DNA from: Alistipes putredinis DSM 17216
GTDB taxonomy: Bacteria; Bacteroidota; Bacteroidia; Bacteroidales; Rikenellaceae
Direction of reading: 5' to 3'
NCBI RefSeq assembly: GCF_000154465.1
Contig: NZ_DS499577.1
Coordinates: 742,013 to 806,012 of the forward strand
DNA: 64,000 nt
Shown here: positions 27,365 to 35,323 of the stretch, piece after piece
Layout: each line of letters begins with the position of its first letter
How positions within the stretch are numbered: the first letter of the stretch is position 1
The notes under the pieces: model-generated
Told to the model about the DNA's origin: nothing
Seen by the model: only the letters and a program-made list of their open reading frames with translations
Database searches by the model: none
Position numbers and translations under genes: made by a program

Positions 27365-28570
27365 ATGAATGTCAGCATCAATGCCATTTGCAGAAAAGAC
27401 CGCATCAATCAAAACCGCACCACGAACATCTACCTGCGTTTTACCGTCAATCGCCGCAGCCGCTATGTAAGTACGGGAATCAATATCCCCGCCGATGATT
27501 GGGATTTCGACACCCAAACGCTTAAAACCCAAAATCCCGCCGTTCAGCTACGGATTTACGAGCAAATCGAGAAATACGACAAGCGCATCAAACGGCTCGA
27601 AGCGTTGGAGGTTCCCGTAACGCTGGATAACGTTCTGGAAACCGACGGACGGAGGGTCTATTGCACGATAGCCGAATATTTCCGCCGCACGATTACACAG
27701 TTGGAATCGGTGGGTAAAATCGGCTCGGCGTCGAAACACAAGGTCACGTTCTCACTCCTGCAACAATTCCGCTCGACCAATATCCGTTTCGACGAAATTA
27801 CGGTCGGCTACCTGCGTGATTTCGAACTGTTCCTAATGAAAAAGGGTAACAAGAGCAATTCGATAGCCACGAAATTCAGCGTTCTGAAAGCCGTCTATAA
27901 CAAGGCTCTTGCCGAGGGAATTTTCACCACGCCGCACAGTCCGTTTCTGCAATTCAAAATCGGACGGTTGTGGACAGCCACCCGCAAACGTGCCATCCGC
28001 AAGGAGGATGTGCAACGGCTGATGCAGGCGGAGATACCCGCCGACGGTTCGGCCTATCTGGATTTCGCACGGGACATTTTCCTGTTTTCCTATCTCTCGG
28101 CAGGCATCAATTTCAAGGACATCGCCACCCTGCGTTACTGCGATATGGACGAGGAAAGAATCTACTATGCCCGCCACAAAACCAGCAAGGAGATGACCTG
28201 CCACCTCTCGGAACAGTCGAAAGCGATTATCGGCAAATACGCCAAATCCGACCATGCGGACGAAGATTATATTTTCCCGATACTCGACCGCCGCATACAC
28301 AAGACCGAGCAACAGATTTACGACCGAGTGCGCAAGGTGCTGAAACACGTGAACAAGGCCCTGCACGAGTGGAGCCGATTATTGGGGCTGAAAATCGAGC
28401 TGACTACCTATGTCGCTCGGCACACGTTCGCCACGGTTTTGAAGCGGTCAGGAGTGAATATTGCAATCATTTCCGAATCGCTCGGTCATTCCGATTTATC
28501 CACGACACAGATTTACTTGGATAGCTTTGAGAACAGCCAAATCGACGCGGCAATGCAGAATCTATTGTGA
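27365..28570 (+). CDS. Tyrosine integrase of E2
   Basis: This 401-residue tyrosine recombinase has the same domain plan as the E1 integrase: arm-binding domain, SAM-like core-binding domain (about 105-200) and catalytic domain with Arg in KDIATLRYCD, YVARHTFA and SLGHSDLSTTQIYL. It should act at tRNA-Gly(GCC). Residues before the last 56 are clearly diverged from E1, while the last 56 are identical in protein and more similar in DNA. This fits a mosaic in which the part that determines site choice was swapped while the 3' end moved with the shared module. The stop codon is TGA, followed at once by a terminator. Confidence 0.93.
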   Translation: MNVSINAICRKDRINQNRTTNIYLRFTVNRRSRYVSTGINIPADDWDFDTQTLKTQNPAVQLRIYEQIEKYDKRIKRLEALEVPVTLDNVLETDGRRVYCTIAEYFRRTITQLESVGKIGSASKHKVTFSLLQQFRSTNIRFDEITVGYLRDFELFLMKKGNKSNSIATKFSVLKAVYNKALAEGIFTTPHSPFLQFKIGRLWTATRKRAIRKEDVQRLMQAEIPADGSAYLDFARDIFLFSYLSAGINFKDIATLRYCDMDEERIYYARHKTSKEMTCHLSEQSKAIIGKYAKSDHADEDYIFPILDRRIHKTEQQIYDRVRKVLKHVNKALHEWSRLLGLKIELTTYVARHTFATVLKRSGVNIAIISESLGHSDLSTTQIYLDSFENSQIDAAMQNLL

Positions 28571-28573
28571 ACG

Positions 28574-28616
28574 AAAAAGGGCACTCCGACGAATATACGG
28601 AGTGTCCTTTTTTTTA
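28574..28616. terminator. Bidirectional terminator between integrase and 179-aa gene (E2)
   Basis: GGGCACTCCG pairs with CGGAGTGTCC, followed by eight T. It is the same hairpin as 4483-4523. Confidence 0.85.
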
Positions 28617-28639
28617 ATTCTAATGACAGCAGGCTGAAA

Positions 28640-29179
28640 TTAGGCGACCGTCGTTTGTTCGGGAAGCCGTTTTATATCTTCCGACAGAAATCTGTCCGCA
28701 TCTTCGTGCGAGAAGCGTTTCCCGTAAAGTTGCACATCAGCCCCTAATGTACGGGATACACCGTCTTTCAGCACCTTTTTCATCGTGGCACTACCGAGGA
28801 ACACAATATGTTCCGCGACATATTCAGGCTTCAAGCCCAAGATTTCACACTCGCGGCAATACCTGCGGCTGTCAAGCAGGATATTTACCTGCTCCATGAA
28901 ATCAGCCCAAAACTTGTTTGCATCCGAGTAAGCCGCATTCATAAATTTGTTGATGCAGGCCAATTTAATTTCGTTATCCTTTTTCAGTTGGACATCGAAA
29001 ACGGGCCGCGCCTGCGTCATTACCCGCCACATCGGGGGCGTAGTCGAACGGCGGCGGCGCGCGGTCTGCGCAGTCTGCTGTTCTTTCTGTTCAGCAACGG
29101 GAGCAGGCGTAGCGGTTGCGGCGTTTGCCGCGTTAATTTCCTTTACATTGCTCTGACCATTCATAATAGCATTAGCCAT
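28640..29179 (-). CDS. Element protein of unknown function, 179 aa (E2)
   Basis: This is the homologue of the 3928-4461 gene. The first 15 or so residues differ (MANAIMNGQSNVKEINAA against MNTIIGKNNVNEQTTA), which shows the N-terminus is a tolerant linker. The basic RRRR patch and the domain from PPMWRVMTQ onward are almost unchanged. The start is placed at 29179, preceded by a minus-strand AAAAGGAG. Both Trp codons are TGG and the stop is TAA. Confidence 0.75.
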   Translation of the reverse strand: MANAIMNGQSNVKEINAANAATATPAPVAEQKEQQTAQTARRRRSTTPPMWRVMTQARPVFDVQLKKDNEIKLACINKFMNAAYSDANKFWADFMEQVNILLDSRRYCRECEILGLKPEYVAEHIVFLGSATMKKVLKDGVSRTLGADVQLYGKRFSHEDADRFLSEDIKRLPEQTTVA

Positions 29180-29344
29180 AATCTTAAATACTCCTTTTAC
29201 AGAGGGGCTTAAATTATGCTGCATCCCTTGCCCAAGCGTTTGCAGGTCGTCGGGTTTATCCCTTTCGACACTACAAAGATTTGACTTTTCGCACCCCAAA
29301 CACGGGGAGTGAAATAAAGGGCGTTTTTACTCTCCCTTTGCAAA

Positions 29345-30184
29345 TTACAGATAAACAGCGGAATAAGTTGCAGGCATGCGCCCCTTGCAGGACTTAATTA
29401 TTCCTTTTAACGAATCGTCGCTATACAAAAAACTGTCGTTATAGGTAAATTTGTAGAGGTAACAGATACGCGAAATCAGCAACAGCCGATTCAACGAAAC
29501 ACTCTTATCGGGTTGCTTCGGGCGGTTATCCCCCAATAAAGTGTTCAGCATATCCCGATACATCTCCACAGTCCGATAAATCCGATACGACGTACTCGGA
29601 TAGGTTTGGTCGAAATTGCCCGTGTCAATCCCGTAATACTGAATCTTCCTGCCTTTGCATTCCCGTTCATAGGTTTCCCGCAACCAGTCCAAAATCCCAC
29701 GCTTTATAACGGGCAGAACCTCGACTTTCTTTCGGTTCTTTTTAAGGGTTATTTCAATATCATCGTCCGCGAAATCCTCGCCTAACTCTTTGAACAGATT
29801 TTGCACCGCCTTATCCAAAGACGCGGGTTTCACAAGGCCGCAGTTCTTAAACGAGGTTTCGACATAATCGTAAATAAAGACCAGCACAAACCAGAATTTC
29901 TCGACATCCAGCCCCAATCCCATAACCGTAGCGATTATATCGTCGTTAGCAAGATAATCCGACTTGGCAAAGGGCATCTTAATCTTCCCCGTACAGTAGC
30001 GATATTCGAATTGCGGCGTGCGGATTCCATACGTCTGTTCATCGCATCCGCAGGCAATATCGACATACTCGCGCAACTCTCGGCGCATCGGGTCGAAATC
30101 CCAATGCACAATCTTATCGTTTTCATCCATCAGTAAGGATTCATACATACTCTTACGGATGGCATCGGCTTCTTTCTCATTCAT
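29345..30184 (-). CDS. Element protein of unknown function, 279 aa (E2)
   Basis: This is the homologue of 2923-3762. It differs at scattered positions and is most variable in the last 30 or so residues (YKFTYNDSFLYSDDSLKGI against YEFTRNDSYLYGDEAIKGI). The start at 30184 follows a -7 box TAAATTTG at 30203-30210. It is divergent from the helicase gene, across the repeat region. It is a candidate initiator or regulator by position only. Confidence 0.75.
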   Translation of the reverse strand: MNEKEADAIRKSMYESLLMDENDKIVHWDFDPMRRELREYVDIACGCDEQTYGIRTPQFEYRYCTGKIKMPFAKSDYLANDDIIATVMGLGLDVEKFWFVLVFIYDYVETSFKNCGLVKPASLDKAVQNLFKELGEDFADDDIEITLKKNRKKVEVLPVIKRGILDWLRETYERECKGRKIQYYGIDTGNFDQTYPSTSYRIYRTVEMYRDMLNTLLGDNRPKQPDKSVSLNRLLLISRICYLYKFTYNDSFLYSDDSLKGIIKSCKGRMPATYSAVYL

Positions 30185-30775
30185 AAAATAGCGTTTTACA
30201 CCCAAATTTACGGCTTTTTACGTGTACATCGCACTTATTTACCATGCAAAAACCGCTATTAGCACTTAAAACACGTGTTCGAAAGGAATTTCAGAACAGC
30301 CGCGCCATGTACCGAACCGCTAATAGTACTGAATTACATGACACGAAAGGTGTTTTAGAACAACGGACTATGTAAAATACCCGCTAATACTACTTTTTGC
30401 ACATTAATTTCCCCGTCGAACACACTCCGCCACCCCGTAAACAGCCCTATAAGGCCATCTAAGACATAGATAAAAATGTTCGGATTAATTGCTGTCCGAC
30501 TTTTGTTCCCAATAAAAAAGGTGCTATCTTTATAATACGAGAGAGGAAAATCCGACAAGTAAGGGTAAGGTCATGTAAGGGGCATTTTCGGTGTCCCTTG
30601 CTTTTGTGCCCTGCTCGCATATTTTTTGTGTCGGAAATCAATTCTCCTTATAAAAATAGATTCCCACACCGAAAAAATGCGGCCGCATAAAAAGTGTGTC
30701 GGAAATTAAATTTACTAATAAAGATGTTACCCGCACAAAAAATATGCGGCGTAATTTTTTCCTTACTCTTTACTT
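30185..30775. promoter_or_regulatory. Divergent control region with repeats (E2)
   Basis: This is the mirror image of 2333-2922. It keeps the three CCGCTAATA-type boxes (near 30257, 30320 and 30385) and the TGTCGGAAAT and GCATATTTTTTGTGC inverted words near the helicase start. Conservation of a gene-free stretch of nearly 600 nt in both elements, at a level similar to the flanking genes, argues for function as promoter/operator region or replication origin. Confidence 0.65.
30203..30210 (-). promoter_or_regulatory. -7 box TAAATTTG for 279-aa gene (E2)
   Basis: The minus-strand TAAATTTG lies 18 nt before the ATG at 30184, the same as in E1. Confidence 0.55.
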
Positions 30776-32566
30776 ATGAATTCAATCATTACCGCACCTT
30801 CGGACGCACTCCACGTTCAGCAAATTCCCGAACTCGACAACAAATTACCCGAAAACTGCATCTTTAATAAGGGCAAGACGGGATGCGGTGCAACGACACT
30901 TGCCATCGAGAACCGCATATCGACTTTAATTGCCGTTCCGACGGTGAACCTTATCAAGAACAAACTGCCCGAACACGCCGACCTGCTGGGGGTTTACGGC
31001 GGTGTTAGCAACCAAGAGATAGCCGACTATCTGAAAACGCACGACCGCTGAAAAATCATGGCCACCTATGATGCGATTCCGCGTGTCGCAGAGGTTGCAG
31101 GAGCGGAGATATACGCCAAAGCCCTGCTGTTGGTAGACGAATATCACCGCCTGCTGTTCGACTATTCATTTCGACACCGAGCCGTTACGGGATTGCTTGC
31201 CGAAATGCCCAAATTCAGCCGCGCGACTTATATGTCCGCGACACCCATCGAGCGGGAATTTCTGCTGGATGAATTGCAGACCTTGCCGACAACGCGGATT
31301 GTCTGACCCAGCGAACCGCCGATGCAGGTGCGGTTGTGGCATGAAAACAGTCCGTTGGCATCGGTCGTAAATCTTTGCCACAACGCCGTAACGCATGGCG
31401 TGTCCTATAACCTGCATTTCTTTGTAAACAGCGTCGATTTTATCGGGCGGGTGTTGCATCATGCCCGACTGTCGCCCGACGAGGTGAAAATCGTCTGTTC
31501 GACAAGCGGGACATCCGAGCAGATAAACCGCGAGAAATTAGGCGGAGATTATTCGATAGGGATTCCCGACAAAGCGGTGCGCAAAATCAATTTCTACACC
31601 TCGACGGCTTTCGAGGGGTGCGACATTTACGATAAGCAGGGCAAAATATACGTCGTGAGCGACGGCACGGCACGACATCACCTGCTGGACGTTTCGGCGA
31701 CGATACGGCAGATTGCAGGACGCATACGAGATACGCATTACAAAGAGATAACGCACATCTTCTCGACGGTACGATACGCCGAGGGCATCACCTATCCGCA
31801 ATTCAAAGCCGCAACGGAAAAAGAATTGGACAAGGCCGAACGCTTCGTGAAATGATATGCGACGGCGGATGAAGATTTACGCAACCAGATTTACACCAAT
31901 AACAAATACATCAATACCGATACAATGACCATAGACCGCAACCGAATCAAATTGGAACTGCTGAATTTCCGCAACTATGCCGAGATTTATGCCGACAGCC
32001 GTAACCTTATTACGGAATACGAGCGTAACGACAACAAGATAACAACTGCCGAACGGCATGACATCCGACTGACCAAGTTGGAAAAGAACGCCAAAGCCAA
32101 GATACCGTTTAAGGAGTTGTTCGACCGATACGCCGAACTCAAAGCGTCCGACACGAATCCTTTTTCGACGGACGTGTTCGCATTATCGCTTATCGAGCGG
32201 CGGAACCCGTTGGTAAAACAAGCCTTTGAGATATTGGGGACAGAACGGGTGCGGGAACTCAAATACAATCAGACGCAGATACGGCGCGAACTGATTAAAT
32301 GTTCGGCGGACGAACTCGCATATAAAATCGTCAAACGGATAAATGCCGATTTACCCCACGGAAAGGCGATACCCTCTAAAATCATTAAAGAGAGATTACA
32401 GACCATATACGACGATTTGGGGGTTGAGCGCAGAGCAAAAGCGACGGATATTGCCCAATGATTCGATACCGCGAAAGGCTACAAGAACATCGACGGCAAG
32501 AACACCGAGTGCTACACCATCATAAGGGATAAACTCGTTGCGAGGAAAAAGATTGCTGCGGAATAA
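30776..32566 (+). CDS. SF2 helicase-like protein with four in-frame TGA codons (E2 copy)
   Basis: The frame runs from ATG 30776 to TAA 32564-32566 (596 residues if TGA is sense). TGA occurs at 31049, 31304, 31853 and 32459 (codons 92, 177, 360 and 562), the same codons as in E1. Motif I (GKTGCGATT, 33-41) is before the first TGA; DEYH (121-124) and SATP (154-157) are between the first and second; the motif V-like segment (about 275-283) and QIAGRIR (312-318) are between the second and third. Reading TGA as Trp gives plausible joints (DRWKIMATYD, RIVWPSEPP, FVKWYATAD, AQWFDTAKG). The only TGG is codon 188. The piece-internal ATGs lack Shine-Dalgarno sequences. Likely roles are replication or maintenance. 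The alternatives are stop-codon readthrough control, reinitiation into split subunits, or a shared pseudogene. Confidence 0.78.
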
Positions 32567-32572
32567 TAGCGC

Positions 32573-32607
32573 AACTCCGATTGGCTGAAAAGTCGGTCGG
32601 AGTTTTT
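32573..32607 (+). terminator. Terminator of E2 helicase gene
   Basis: AACTCCGA pairs with TCGGAGTT, followed by TTTTT, immediately after the TAA/TAG double stop of the helicase gene. Confidence 0.85.
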
Positions 32608-32882
32608 CGGTACATATACCCCGACCGAGCGGACAATCCCTATTTTTCACCCCTCCCCCTTTTCAGATGGGAAACCGAATTTTTTACTTACCATTTAATA
32701 GGATTCCACATAAAACAAACCGCCTCTATCTGCGTCCGAAACCATATAACAGAATCAAATTATCTGCATTATATAGAATCGGAAAACTATTCTTACATGG
32801 AGATATGCCGCCCTTTTTAGTTGGTTATGAATGGAGTTATCTTTTTACAAGTAATGGGGAATAACTCTAAACTTTACAGACC

Positions 32883-33272
32883 ATGAAAACATTAAATGAA
32901 AGGGCGACAGAGATTCTGAAAGCCTTGTTAACCGTGCGGGCTTACAGAATCGACCACGGAAACGGAGTTTACACACGCTTACGTGCCGCAATGATTGGGC
33001 GCAATGGAAAGTACAACCTTATTTCGCTGGTAGAATATTACGAATCTAAAGGTAAACTTGCGCAGAATACAGAAATGAATTTTGCATTTGACACAAGTAC
33101 AAAGCAATTTATCCCGTACTATTACTGCAACAAAACTCTCCGCATTGAATCGCATAGTGCGTACCCGACAGAAAACGGAATGGAGAATTGCGCCGAGGAA
33201 CGACAGGCTGACCACACAAATTTTGCAAACCGATGGCTAATACGCATGAACTCGCAACAACCGATTATATGA
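32883..33272 (+). CDS. DUF6908-like protein of mobile element
   Basis: This 129-residue protein shares its first 20 or so residues and a GKYNLISL patch with the partial E1 gene at 1-224. The middle YNLISLVEYYESKGKLAQNTEMNFAF resembles the DUF6908 pattern of small proteins from Bacteroidota mobile elements. Function is unknown. The homology between E1 and E2 breaks at about codon 20 and reappears only in patches, marking the edge of the shared module. Its stop (TGA 33270-33272) overlaps the ATG of the next gene. Confidence 0.7.
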   Translation: MKTLNERATEILKALLTVRAYRIDHGNGVYTRLRAAMIGRNGKYNLISLVEYYESKGKLAQNTEMNFAFDTSTKQFIPYYYCNKTLRIESHSAYPTENGMENCAEERQADHTNFANRWLIRMNSQQPII

Positions 33273-33550
33273 ATGCGCAACGAGTAGTACAGAATTGTGT
33301 TTTGAAGAATCAAAGCACGGTTATCGAGGAAATGATACGGGCAAACCTTATTTCCGAAGAATATCTTTATCCGTTCGCGGATGATGTCATGGAATGGTGG
33401 TTGATTGATTCTTGGCTGGCTGAACGACTGAAAGCGCAAGGCGAGGTTATCATCGAGGAATACGGTTGCTACTGGTGGGGCAGACAATCCAGCGGGCAGG
33501 CTATCTACATGGATTATGTAATTCAGAGAATTTGCGGGGGAATCGACTGA
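33269..33550 (+). CDS. Small acidic protein of unknown function
   Basis: Starting at ATG 33269, which overlaps the previous stop as ATGA, this gives 93 residues (MNAQRVVQNCVLKNQ). An in-frame ATG at 33233 would add 12 residues and a 40-nt overlap. The protein is Trp- and Glu-rich (DDVMEWWLIDSWLAE; GCYWWGRQSSG), with no signal peptide. All Trp codons are TGG. No family is recognised. It is probably translated with the DUF6908-like gene. Confidence 0.65.
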   Translation: MNAQRVVQNCVLKNQSTVIEEMIRANLISEEYLYPFADDVMEWWLIDSWLAERLKAQGEVIIEEYGCYWWGRQSSGQAIYMDYVIQRICGGID

Positions 33551-33579
33551 TTCCCCTTGCAAATCTGAATCCGATTATT

Positions 33580-33587
33580 TACTTTTG
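33580..33587 (+). promoter_or_regulatory. -7 box TACTTTTG for 33701 gene
   Basis: TACTTTTG matches TAnnTTTG, with a TTG about 20 bp upstream. It gives the next gene its own promoter and a leader of about 105 nt. Confidence 0.45.
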
Positions 33588-33700
33588 CAGAAACAACAAT
33601 AATAAAGGCACGAAAACCATGTAGCACGAATAGATTATTACGCTTCAAAACGGGTTCCCCATCCTGTCCCGACTATATCATAAATCAAAACATTCAAAAA

Positions 33701-34054
33701 ATGGGGACAGTCAAGAATGTAGAGTTGTCGATGCAATCCGTTCGGCGGCTATTGGAGCGTAATCATCTTGCCTACACGATTGAAAAGGATTCGATTCTTT
33801 TCAACCGACGATTCAACCGCAGGACAGGACAAAAATCCTATTATTACATCGGCTTTACAGAGGGCGAGAAGAAAATCGGTCGTCAAAGCATCGCGTTCGG
33901 ATGTGTAGACTACAATGTTTACGACGAAGATTTTGCAATGGGCACATGCTTTCGCCAGACGATGTGTACCGATATGGCGTTTTTCGCATTCCATTTTCAC
34001 GACCTCTTTCCCGATTTCTATCCGACCGACGAGTACAACGATTGGAGCGAATGA
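33701..34054 (+). CDS. Hypothetical cargo protein, 117 aa
   Basis: This is a Phe/Tyr-rich soluble protein (TDMAFFAFHFHDLFPDFYPTDEY near the C-terminus) beginning MGTVKNVELSMQSVRRLLE. There is no signal peptide or membrane segment and I do not recognise a family. It is followed by a good terminator at 34064-34108. By position next to the DUF6908-like gene it may belong to the element backbone rather than the AT-rich cargo. Confidence 0.6.
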   Translation: MGTVKNVELSMQSVRRLLERNHLAYTIEKDSILFNRRFNRRTGQKSYYYIGFTEGEKKIGRQSIAFGCVDYNVYDEDFAMGTCFRQTMCTDMAFFAFHFHDLFPDFYPTDEYNDWSE

Positions 34055-34063
34055 CACGAACGG

Positions 34064-34108
34064 CAGACTTTGCAGACGGACTGACAACCGACTGCAAGGT
34101 CTGTTTTT
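34064..34108 (+). terminator. Terminator after 33701 gene
   Basis: CAGACTTTGCAG pairs with CTGCAAGGTCTG, followed by TTTTT. Confidence 0.8.
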
Positions 34109-34224
34109 ATGTAATGACTAAATAAATAAGGCTATGCCAGCACCATAGAATCAAAAATAAGGGCAACAACCCCGAAAAGGAGTTAGGGCTATGCATTTTT
34201 CCGAAAATGTTTCCTAAATTTGTG

Positions 34225-34418
34225 GAACATACGAACTACGGAAGCGTAAGTTTATTCTCGATGTTGAATCTGGTAAATTTAATTGCGATGAGAATAAGCA
34301 GACCTAATCTCCCGCCATATCCTATTGGATACGAGCGTGGGGTTGTTGCTTATTTTATCGCAGGGCTTACCAGAGCCTAACATCATAAATAAGCGTACAA
34401 CCCTGCGCTTTCTTTTTA
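34225..34418 (+). ncRNA. Possible structured non-coding RNA
   Basis: Gene-free stretch. A TAAATTTG -7 box lies at 34215-34222. Three successive stems can form: TATTCTC (34253-34259) with GAGAATA (34290-34296); ATAAGCA (34294-34300) with TGCTTAT (34347-34353); CGCAGGG (34359-34365) with CCCTGCG (34401-34407), the last followed by TTTCTTTTT. In addition GGGGTTGTTGC (34339-34349) is complementary to GCAACAACCCC upstream at 34163-34173 and would compete with the second stem. No known RNA family is recognised. The remainder of 34109-34463 shows nothing else. Confidence 0.4.
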
Positions 34419-34463
34419 CTACTAACCGCTGTTTGTGGGTTGGAATGGCAAAATGAATAGTAT

Positions 34464-34802
34464 ATGATGAAAAAAGATGTCTTTTATTCCAAACTAAAGC
34501 ATTGGTTAGAGAGTAATGGAATAAGCGCAATTAAGGTGATTGCTCCTGTTAAACCATTAGATATGATCCACATTGATAAATCGCGTATTAAATCATGTGA
34601 TGGATTTATGTTTAATGGGAATAAATTATTTCAAGATTTAAAGGTTTTTATTGATGTCAATGATAATATTCTCGGACTTTCCATTGGACAATTAAGCCCC
34701 AGTCTAATAATGGTGCTTAATATGACAAAAGAATTTTGTGGTTTGCCATTTTCTAATATAAGAAAAAGAAATGACGATAATATTCACGAATTATATTGTT
34801 AA
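34464..34802 (+). CDS. Hypothetical cargo protein, 112 aa
   Basis: This AT-rich gene begins with adjacent ATGs (34464 and 34467). The product is soluble, basic at the N-terminus, with no recognised family and no signal peptide. Base composition is clearly lower in GC than the E1/E2 shared module and the core, suggesting separate acquisition. It heads a run of small cargo genes on the same strand. Confidence 0.6.
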   Translation: MMKKDVFYSKLKHWLESNGISAIKVIAPVKPLDMIHIDKSRIKSCDGFMFNGNKLFQDLKVFIDVNDNILGLSIGQLSPSLIMVLNMTKEFCGLPFSNIRKRNDDNIHELYC

Positions 34803-34823
34803 ACAACTAAATATTTCAGAATC

Positions 34824-34919
34824 ATGATAGACTTTTTAGCACTCCTTGGAGCCGTTGCAGCTGTCATAATCATTGCATATTTACTTCGAGATTTTCTCGA
34901 CAAACCTTGTAAATTCTAA
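34824..34919 (+). CDS. Small single-span membrane peptide, 31 aa
   Basis: The short frame MIDFLALLGAVAAVIIIAYL... encodes one hydrophobic helix (residues 4-20) followed by a short charged tail RDFLDKPCKF. It lies 21 bp after the preceding gene. The size and shape fit small membrane peptides or type I toxin-like proteins, but no antitoxin RNA is identified. It could be non-coding. Confidence 0.4.
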   Translation: MIDFLALLGAVAAVIIIAYLLRDFLDKPCKF

Positions 34920-34971
34920 AATACTAACACACGAACAATAAACCTCTATCATAAAAATACCTTTTAAAATT

Positions 34972-35313
34972 ATGAAAAAACTAATCATTGCATCTGCTTT
35001 TACAATATTATTTACAACAGGATATAGTCAAACAGTCAAAGACTTACAGCGTTTTAATCAAATGCTTGCTAAACAAGATTCGATTAGGAATATAGAAAGT
35101 AAGAAATCATGGGATAGGTTTCAAAAAGTTTTTGATGCAGAAACAAAGCGGATAGAAAGCACACCATTTAAAGGACTTTCCAAATTTGAGGAGAATCCTA
35201 ATTTTGTTAGAAATTCATATCAATCATCCAATCCTTTTCAAAATAACAGAAATCCATCATATCCGTCTAAATCCAAAGAGAAAATGGTAATCATCTACTA
35301 CGAAAGGGAATAA
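34972..35313 (+). CDS. Exported hypothetical protein, 113 aa
   Basis: The signal peptide MKKLIIASAFTILFTTGYSQ has a cleavable end (GYS-Q). The mature protein is polar, with a helical segment (DLQRFNQMLAKQDSIRNIESKK) followed by an Asn/Pro/Ser-rich low-complexity tail. Probably periplasmic. No family is recognised. It is 10 bp from the next lipoprotein gene and likely co-transcribed. Confidence 0.65.
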   Translation: MKKLIIASAFTILFTTGYSQTVKDLQRFNQMLAKQDSIRNIESKKSWDRFQKVFDAETKRIESTPFKGLSKFEENPNFVRNSYQSSNPFQNNRNPSYPSKSKEKMVIIYYERE

Positions 35314-35323
35314 CGACAAGTAC

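Larger units (their letters stand above)
28573..32880. repeat. Long inverted repeat, copy 2 (pairs with 225-4524)
   Basis: This copy is the reverse complement of the E1 module with a few percent divergence. It holds, from left to right, the 179-aa gene, 279-aa gene, control region, helicase gene and following spacer. The spacer 32570-32882 (about 310 nt) contains a terminator at its start and no convincing gene; the only open frame there is not kept in E1. Confidence 0.9.

Noticed and set aside
30776..32566. Selenocysteine at the TGA codons
   Set aside because: Four TGAs spread over a helicase, no redox motif around them and no obvious SECIS-like hairpin just after each; Trp reading fits the joints better.
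32581..32820. Possible 79-aa gene after the E2 helicase
   Set aside because: It starts inside the terminator hairpin and is not kept as a frame in E1.
33551..33700. Read-through of TGA from the 33269 gene into the 33701 gene, as in the helicase
   Set aside because: The frame is open except for TGA, but a consensus -7 promoter box lies in the gap and the translated gap has no protein-like character. The two are better seen as separate genes.
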